A stretch of 64,000 nucleotides of DNA from Aureitalea sp. L0-47. Its GTDB lineage: Bacteria; Bacteroidota; Bacteroidia; Flavobacteriales; Flavobacteriaceae. The first letter of the stretch is position 1. Each line of letters begins with the position of its first letter. Of the stretch, positions 59,679 to 64,000 are shown piece by piece. The notes beneath the pieces were generated by a model. It searched no databases, was not told where the DNA came from, and was given only the letters and a program-made list of their open reading frames with translations. The stretch covers positions 62,001 to 126,000 of the forward strand of contig NZ_JAFMTQ010000006.1 of NCBI RefSeq assembly GCF_026126405.1. The letters run 5' to 3'. Position numbers and translations under genes: made by a program.

Positions 59679-60641
59679 TTAAGTGGTAACTTTAGCTTCA
59701 ATACCCTGCAAATACCTCTCCGCATCCAGTGCTGCCATACATCCTGTGCCAGCCGCGGTTACTGCCTGTCGATAGTCCTTATCCTGAACATCACCACTGG
59801 CAAATACTCCGGGCTTATTCGTCTCGGTAGTCTTACCTTCGGTTATGATATAACCGGTATCGTCCATATCCAGCTGCCCTTTGAAGATTTCTGTATTCGG
59901 CTTATGCCCAATAGCAATGAAAAGACCGGTAATTGGGATCTCTTCGATCTCCCCGGTTACGTTATTCTTCATCTTTAACCCTTCAACCACCATATCTCCA
60001 ACAACTTCCTCGACTTCCGTGTTATATCGCAGATCGATGTTCTTAGCTGCATTTACCCGATGCTGCATGGCCTTAGAGGCCCGCATTTCATCACGACGCA
60101 CCAGCATGGTTACTTTGTTACAGATCTTTGAGAGATAAGTAGCCTCTTCCGCTGCTGTATCTCCACCTCCAACTATTGCAACGTCCTGACCTTTATAAAA
60201 GAACCCGTCACAAACGGCGCAGGCAGAAACTCCTCCGCCTCTAAGCCGCTGCTCACTTGGAAGCCCCAGATATTTCGCAGTGGCGCCGGTAGAAATTATC
60301 ACAGTTTCCGCTTCGATCTCTTTGGTATTATCAACCACAGCCTTGTGAATACCACCTTCTTCATCACTCAATTCCACAGAAGTCACCATTCCAATGCGTA
60401 CTTCGGTTCCGAAACGCTCTGCTTGTTGCTGAAGCTGCACCATCATAGTTGGGCCATCGATACCTTCCGGGTAACCGGGAAAATTATCTACCTCAGTTGT
60501 AGTAGTGAGTTGCCCACCCGGCTCAAGACCTGTGTAAACTACAGGCTTAAGGTCGGCGCGAGCCGCATATATCGCGGCTGTATAACCGGCAGGGCCCGAT
60601 CCGATGATCAGACATTTTATTCTTTCAATTTGTTCAGACAT
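59679..60641 (-). CDS. trxB: Thioredoxin-disulfide reductase
   Basis: 320 residues. FAD motif IGSGPAGYTAAIYAAR near the N terminus, redox-active Cys141 and Cys144 in CAVCDGFFYKG (usually CATCDG in other phyla), NADPH motif VGGGDTAAEEATYLS, and VFASGDVQDKDYRQAVTAAGTGCMAALDAE. It reduces thioredoxin with NADPH in the cytoplasm. A TACTTTTA box on the minus strand (complement of 60672-60679) lies 30 bp upstream of the start and may be the -7 element. The length matches the family. Confidence 0.96.
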   Translation of the reverse strand: MSEQIERIKCLIIGSGPAGYTAAIYAARADLKPVVYTGLEPGGQLTTTTEVDNFPGYPEGIDGPTMMVQLQQQAERFGTEVRIGMVTSVELSDEEGGIHKAVVDNTKEIEAETVIISTGATAKYLGLPSEQRLRGGGVSACAVCDGFFYKGQDVAIVGGGDTAAEEATYLSKICNKVTMLVRRDEMRASKAMQHRVNAAKNIDLRYNTEVEEVVGDMVVEGLKMKNNVTGEIEEIPITGLFIAIGHKPNTEIFKGQLDMDDTGYIITEGKTTETNKPGVFASGDVQDKDYRQAVTAAGTGCMAALDAERYLQGIEAKVTT

Positions 60642-60847
60642 AGTTGTTATTCTCTTGAATTTCTGCTGAAGTAAAAGTAGTAACTTTCACCTAAACCTTA
60701 CAGTAAAAGTTATCAATAAAAAGGATGGATTTATCAAGAATCGCTATTTGGCATTCTATTGGGTAAAAAGCGTCCCATCATCTTTACACACATATTGTAT
60801 TGCCCTATCTATTGACAACCGTCAGTAATACTTCAGCAGGAAACCGC

Positions 60848-60855
60848 TATCTTTA
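60848..60855 (+). promoter_or_regulatory. Candidate -7 box, TATCTTTA, of the universal stress gene
   Basis: It lies 17 bp before the ATG at 60873. A TTG exists only at 60812-60814, 33 bp away, which is too far for a standard promoter. Confidence 0.35.
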
Positions 60856-60872
60856 TTCCATAAGTCAGTGAG

Positions 60873-61703
60873 ATGAAAAATATACTATTGCCTACCGATT
60901 TTTCAGAAAATTCATTTCAGGCCATGGATTATGCCATGAAGTACTTCTCCGGGCAGAATATGAAGTTTGTTATTCTGAACATTCAGAAATCGTCAGACTA
61001 TATCATGGACGATCTAATGACGGCATCTCCAGGTTCCTCCGTTCACGAGGCAATTTCCGCAGATAATAAGTCCAAAATCAATGATGTGGTGGATCGCTAC
61101 AGATCCGAATATAGCGATGAAGCTTTCGAATTTGAAGGATTGTTCGATTTTGATGTTTTCATTGATGGTATTGCTCAAACCGTGGCTTCCCGAAACATTG
61201 ATCTTATAGTAATGGGAACAAATGGGGCGAGCGGGGCCAGGGAAGCAATCTTCGGAAGTAACACCCTTAACGTAATTCGGCAAATTAAATGTCCGGTACT
61301 TGCTATTCCCGAAAACTACGAGTTTGATGAGTTAAAAAAAATGTTGTTCACGGTGATCGATGAGAAGTATCCTTCGGAAGAAGCATTGCAACCCTTCATG
61401 GACTTTATTGAGCTGTACAAGCCCGAGTTGCACATACTCCACATAGATGAAAAACGCAGCAATTCCGAAGTTGAAAGCAGCAAGGAGTTCAATAGTATGT
61501 TTGATGATCTAAGAGTTAAGAATCACTATCTGAAAGGAATTCCGGCACCCATGGCCATTCATTCCTTCACCCAACTCATTAGCGTAGACATGCACAGTAT
61601 TCTTATCGAACAGAAGCAATTCCTGGACAGGTTCATCCATGGATCGGATACTTCAAAGATAAGCTATGCGACAAAGGTTCCTCTTCTTGTAATGCACGAC
61701 TAG
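60873..61703 (+). CDS. Universal stress protein with two UspA domains
   Basis: 276 residues. The first domain (about 1-147) is complete: ILLPTDFSENSFQAMDYAM at the start and the ATP-loop pattern GTNGASGAREAIFGSNTLNVIRQIKCPVLAIP. The second domain (about 150-276) is degenerate: it has the strands but the Gly-rich ATP loop is lost (HSILIEQKQFLDRFIHGSDTSKISYATKVPLLVMHD). Role: cytoplasmic stress protein of uncertain action. It converges with the dehydrogenase gene, only 1 bp between stop codons. Confidence 0.9.
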   Translation: MKNILLPTDFSENSFQAMDYAMKYFSGQNMKFVILNIQKSSDYIMDDLMTASPGSSVHEAISADNKSKINDVVDRYRSEYSDEAFEFEGLFDFDVFIDGIAQTVASRNIDLIVMGTNGASGAREAIFGSNTLNVIRQIKCPVLAIPENYEFDELKKMLFTVIDEKYPSEEALQPFMDFIELYKPELHILHIDEKRSNSEVESSKEFNSMFDDLRVKNHYLKGIPAPMAIHSFTQLISVDMHSILIEQKQFLDRFIHGSDTSKISYATKVPLLVMHD

Positions 61704-61704
61704 C

Positions 61705-62691
61705 CTATAATTCGTATTCCGGACTCTTGCCGGTATTCCAGCTGTTCAGGTTGTGGAAAGTAGTTTCGGCTATTTTCTCAAGGGCTTCTACGGTAGCAAA
61801 GGCCTGATGAGGAGTAAGTACTACATTCGGGTGATCAATTAATTTCTTCAGGTTGGAATCTTTCAGCGCCTCTCCCCTTCTGTCGTAGAAATAAACCCCA
61901 CTCTCCTTATCGTAGACGTCGGAAGCATATCCCCCCAGTTTACCTGAATCCAAGGCATCCAAGATAGCGGGAGTATGAACAATAGCACCTCGTGCGATAT
62001 TCACTACAAGCGATTTATCCTTCATTCCGGATATCACATCAGAATCTAAGAGATGGTAGGTTTCCGAAGTAAGTGGAAGGCAAACCATAAGGACATCGCA
62101 TAGTCCCTGCATTTCCTGTTTACTCAGATAGGTCACTCCATATTGATTGTGAAGCGCCAGATTAGGCTTTAGGTCATTTGCATAGATCTCACAACCAAAG
62201 CCGTGCAGCAATCTCACAACTACACTACCGATAGCACCCGTACCAAGAACGCCAACTTTTTTACGATACAGATCGAAACCAATGAGACTCGAAAGTGTAA
62301 AATCCTGTTCCTTCATCTGTTCGTGAGCTCTCACTATCTTCCTATTTAAGGCCAGTAAAAGGGCCATCGCATGTTCCGCAATTGCGTAGGGTGAATACGC
62401 AGGGGCATGAGCAACCCTGATATTAAATTTTTCTGCCGTTTTCAGGTGGATATTATCGTAACCCGTGGAGCGAAGCGCAACGTATTTTACCCCAAAATCA
62501 TGGAGCTTTTCCAGGACGTTTGTAGAGGCATCGTCGGCCGAAAAAATAGAAATGGCGTCATAGCCAAGTGCCTTCATTGCCGTATTAGTGGTTAACCTGT
62601 CGCGTGTGTAAATAACTTCAAGCCCTTCAGTATTTGCAGCTTTGAGATAGGGAATTTCAAAATCTTTTGAGCTATAGATCAGTACTTTCAT
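61705..62691 (-). CDS. D-2-hydroxyacid dehydrogenase, D-lactate dehydrogenase type
   Basis: 328 residues. NAD-binding motif VGVLGTGAIGSVVVRLLHGFG (about 147-167); catalytic set Arg in LVVNIARGA, Glu in YDKESGVYFY and His in VVLTPHQAF. The KESGVYFYDRRGEAL segment is typical of LdhA-type D-lactate dehydrogenases. It would interconvert pyruvate and D-lactate with NADH. The start codon overlaps the stop of the upstream lipoprotein gene by 4 bp, so the two are coupled, although a joint function is not evident. Confidence 0.92.
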   Translation of the reverse strand: MKVLIYSSKDFEIPYLKAANTEGLEVIYTRDRLTTNTAMKALGYDAISIFSADDASTNVLEKLHDFGVKYVALRSTGYDNIHLKTAEKFNIRVAHAPAYSPYAIAEHAMALLLALNRKIVRAHEQMKEQDFTLSSLIGFDLYRKKVGVLGTGAIGSVVVRLLHGFGCEIYANDLKPNLALHNQYGVTYLSKQEMQGLCDVLMVCLPLTSETYHLLDSDVISGMKDKSLVVNIARGAIVHTPAILDALDSGKLGGYASDVYDKESGVYFYDRRGEALKDSNLKKLIDHPNVVLTPHQAFATVEALEKIAETTFHNLNSWNTGKSPEYEL

Positions 62692-63323
62692 TCGGGGACG
62701 ATTACTAATTCTTTTTCTTTCAGATTATTAAGAAGGGTTCGCACATATTCATTCACATTCCGTTCGCGATTATATGGATCGACAATATCGATTCTTCCTC
62801 TCCACAACAATTCTCGTTCTTTGCCGGGACAAATACAGAAAACCGTGGTTTCCGTATGATAGACCTTATACGATTGCGTGTTATTTCTTCTATACAGGTT
62901 CTGGTTGGTGCGATAGTAATCCTTGAAATTCTGAAAATCATTTACGAATCCTCGTACCGCCTGGACGGTGGTTACTTTTTCTTCAGTACCTGTTATCCTT
63001 GAGATCATCACCGCATCGAAACCCGCATCGAGCAACCTACCCTCAATGGTACTCAATTCGTCATCTGTTTTATTTGAATCAGTAAAGGAGCCTTCAAAGA
63101 AATCAATGCTCCTAACGGCGATTATCTTTTCCTTTTCCAATCCGGACGACAGCTTATCTTCGAAAGTTCTTCGAAGTTCCGTATCGGCAGTCATTCCAAT
63201 TACCAGTACTTTGTTGGCTTCATATACAGGTGTATCAGGGCTTTCCCATTCTTCAATAATCCGCGTGGAGGAACATGACCACAAAGCCACTAAGGCAATC
63301 AGGAGAAGCATTGTCTTGTGCAT
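62688..63323 (-). CDS. Lipoprotein of unknown function (DUF4136-like)
   Basis: 211 residues with a lipoprotein signal (MHKTMLLLIALVALWSC, Cys17). The mature part begins STRIIEEWESPDTPVY and continues with a fold like DUF4136 (KVLVIGMTADTELRRTFEDKLSSGLEKEKI; ELSTIEGRLLDAGFDAVMISRIT; LLWRGRIDIVDPYN). Two further Cys in FCICPGKE are noticeable. It lies in front of the dehydrogenase gene with a 4-bp overlap. Function unknown; localisation at a membrane is firm. Confidence 0.8.
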   Translation of the reverse strand: MHKTMLLLIALVALWSCSSTRIIEEWESPDTPVYEANKVLVIGMTADTELRRTFEDKLSSGLEKEKIIAVRSIDFFEGSFTDSNKTDDELSTIEGRLLDAGFDAVMISRITGTEEKVTTVQAVRGFVNDFQNFKDYYRTNQNLYRRNNTQSYKVYHTETTVFCICPGKERELLWRGRIDIVDPYNRERNVNEYVRTLLNNLKEKELVIVPE

Positions 63324-63407
63324 AGCGAAGATGTTTACAGTTTTAGGTTTTAGTTAATTATTCTCCGTTGTGATTTGTGATGATAGTAGTGTATCTTTTT
63401 AAATCTG

Positions 63408-63872
63408 CTATTTAACCTCCGTATCTCCGGGCTTAAGCAGTCTTCGTTTTTTCTTTTCTTTGAGGATTTTTTTAATGAGTCTGAATACCCGTCGCTTCAG
63501 CTTTTTAAATTTAGATAAGTTAGCTACGGTTTCAAACATAAGCTGATAATGTAGCGTCTTATATTCGTCCTCTTCATCGGGGATATCGATGTCATCCAAT
63601 AAAGTTTCCAAAGTATTGGAATGTTTCATCAGTTTCTTGATCAGTGGTTTTACACTCTTCTTTTGTTTACTAAGCTCTAAGGCGATCTTCCTGCTTTCTT
63701 CAAATAGGTCTTCACTTAGCAGTTCCAGAGTATGGCTCTTGATAAGGTTTGAGAGAAAAGAAATTTCAGATTTAAGGAAACGCAATTCCGAAAGGCAGGT
63801 AATAGTATCTTCATGGAGCCCTTCAGGACTTCTCCACTCTATGTATTTTATTGATGAAGGATTGATATGCAT
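63408..63872 (-). CDS. Helical cytoplasmic protein of unknown function
   Basis: About 154 residues from the ATG at 63872 (MHINPSSIKYIEWRSPEGLHEDT). The longer frame from 63914 runs through a terminator hairpin of the preceding gene, so it is rejected. The protein is alpha-helical and charged, with a Lys/Arg-rich C terminus (KRRVFRLIKKILKEKKKRRLLKPGD) that may bind nucleic acid. No family recognised. It is downstream of an unknown minus-strand gene at the window end. Confidence 0.72.
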   Translation of the reverse strand: MHINPSSIKYIEWRSPEGLHEDTITCLSELRFLKSEISFLSNLIKSHTLELLSEDLFEESRKIALELSKQKKSVKPLIKKLMKHSNTLETLLDDIDIPDEEDEYKTLHYQLMFETVANLSKFKKLKRRVFRLIKKILKEKKKRRLLKPGDTEVK

Positions 63873-63888
63873 AATGTTGATTTTAGCG

Positions 63889-63930
63889 TAAAAGGCAGAG
63901 AGCAGAACAGTCATCCTGCTTTCTGCCTTC
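63889..63930 (-). terminator. Terminator between the two minus-strand genes at the right edge
   Basis: AAGGCAGAGAGCAG (63892-63905) and CTGCTTTCTGCCTT (63916-63929) form a 14-bp stem with one G-T pair. The minus strand continues with four T residues, matching the end of the partial gene. Confidence 0.72.
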
Positions 63931-63939
63931 TCTTAGAAG

Positions 63940-64000
63940 TTATTCAATCTCAATCTTCTTTTTAGGCTGTTCTATAGCAATTTCCTCTTTGAAAAGCTGT
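63940..64000 (-). CDS. Partial gene, C-terminal end only
   Basis: On the minus strand, an open frame enters the window from the right edge and stops at TAA (complement of 63940-63942). The last 19 residues are QLFKEEIAIEQPKKKIEIE. The charged tail would suit a small heat-shock-like or envelope protein but is too short for any assignment. The downstream terminator-like hairpin supports this as a gene end. Confidence 0.4.
   Translation of the reverse strand, partial: QLFKEEIAIEQPKKKIEIE

Noticed and set aside
10660-63170. Frequent TTCGAAAG/CTTTCGAA octamers on both strands
   Set aside because: Most copies are within codons for Phe-Glu or Thr-Phe-Glu in coding sequence, so codon use explains them; no consistent intergenic placement was found.

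Overview
The window is 64 kb of ordinary chromosome from a member of the Bacteroidota, most likely a marine Flavobacteriaceae. The reasons are lineage-typical gene families (2TM-domain proteins, GIN-domain protein, DUF4331 and DUF2141 proteins, LETM1-related protein), two proteins with type IX secretion (T9SS) C-terminal sorting domains, many Bacteroidota-style lipoprotein signal peptides, and promoters of the TTG-N19-TAnnTTTG kind. I see no rRNA, tRNA, CRISPR array, insertion sequence, phage gene or attachment site. No gap between genes exceeds 300 bases.

Layout. 1-6986: secreted peptidases (M28, partial; M1), a YdeI-like protein and a large beta-propeller amidohydrolase. 6995-7952: a very small ABC transporter. 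8129-9327: BON/LysM protein and TauE-type exporter. 9322-11931 (minus): AAA ATPase and VWA protein pair. 12049-19155: sortilin-like propeller, S9 peptidase, DUF2490, hydrolase-OsmC fusion. 19249-21774: Cu/Zn SOD and small metabolic or detoxification proteins. 21979-28396 (minus): M36 metalloprotease with T9SS tail, TPR lipoprotein, two DUF4331 proteins. 28696-30877: LETM1-related protein and a secreted protein. 30886-37770 (minus): LytTR two-component locus with five 2TM-domain copies, DUF2141 protein and TonB-dependent receptor. 37922-41160: T9SS DUF1028 protein, DUF1801 protein, cyclase, repeat protein. 41157-46015: NDH-2, ECF sigma factor and partner, acyltransferase, Nudix hydrolase, cyclophilin. 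46028-52880: RDD, SpoIIM, DUF4129, DUF4350, MoxR, DUF58 cluster. 53018-55339: second DUF2141 gene, OxyR, small genes. 55473-59547: PadR-PspC-GIN operon. 59679-64000: TrxB, universal stress protein, D-lactate-type dehydrogenase and hypothetical genes.

The main discovery is a regulon. Upstream of four transcription units (2TM operon, DUF2141 at 35490, TonB receptor at 37770, and a second DUF2141 gene at 53018, 15 kb away) lies the same element: two direct repeats, ACAATTC or ACAGTTC then ACAGTTC or ACAGTTG, whose starts are 21 bp apart, followed after exactly 35 bp by a -7-like box (GACATTTG twice, GACTTTTG, TACTTTTA). Two 9-bp repeats with a 12-bp spacer is the established architecture of LytTR regulator sites, and a LytTR regulator lies at the end of the first operon. 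I infer that a histidine kinase fused to a 2TM domain, four free 2TM proteins and the LytTR regulator form an autoregulated envelope-sensing circuit controlling a TonB receptor and two DUF2141 proteins.

The rest of the window is mainly envelope and housekeeping work: secreted proteolysis, oxidative stress defence (SodC, OxyR, TrxB, OsmC), membrane chaperone-type AAA systems (two separate MoxR-like/partner sets) and several small regulators. Functions are read from motifs only; no database search was possible.
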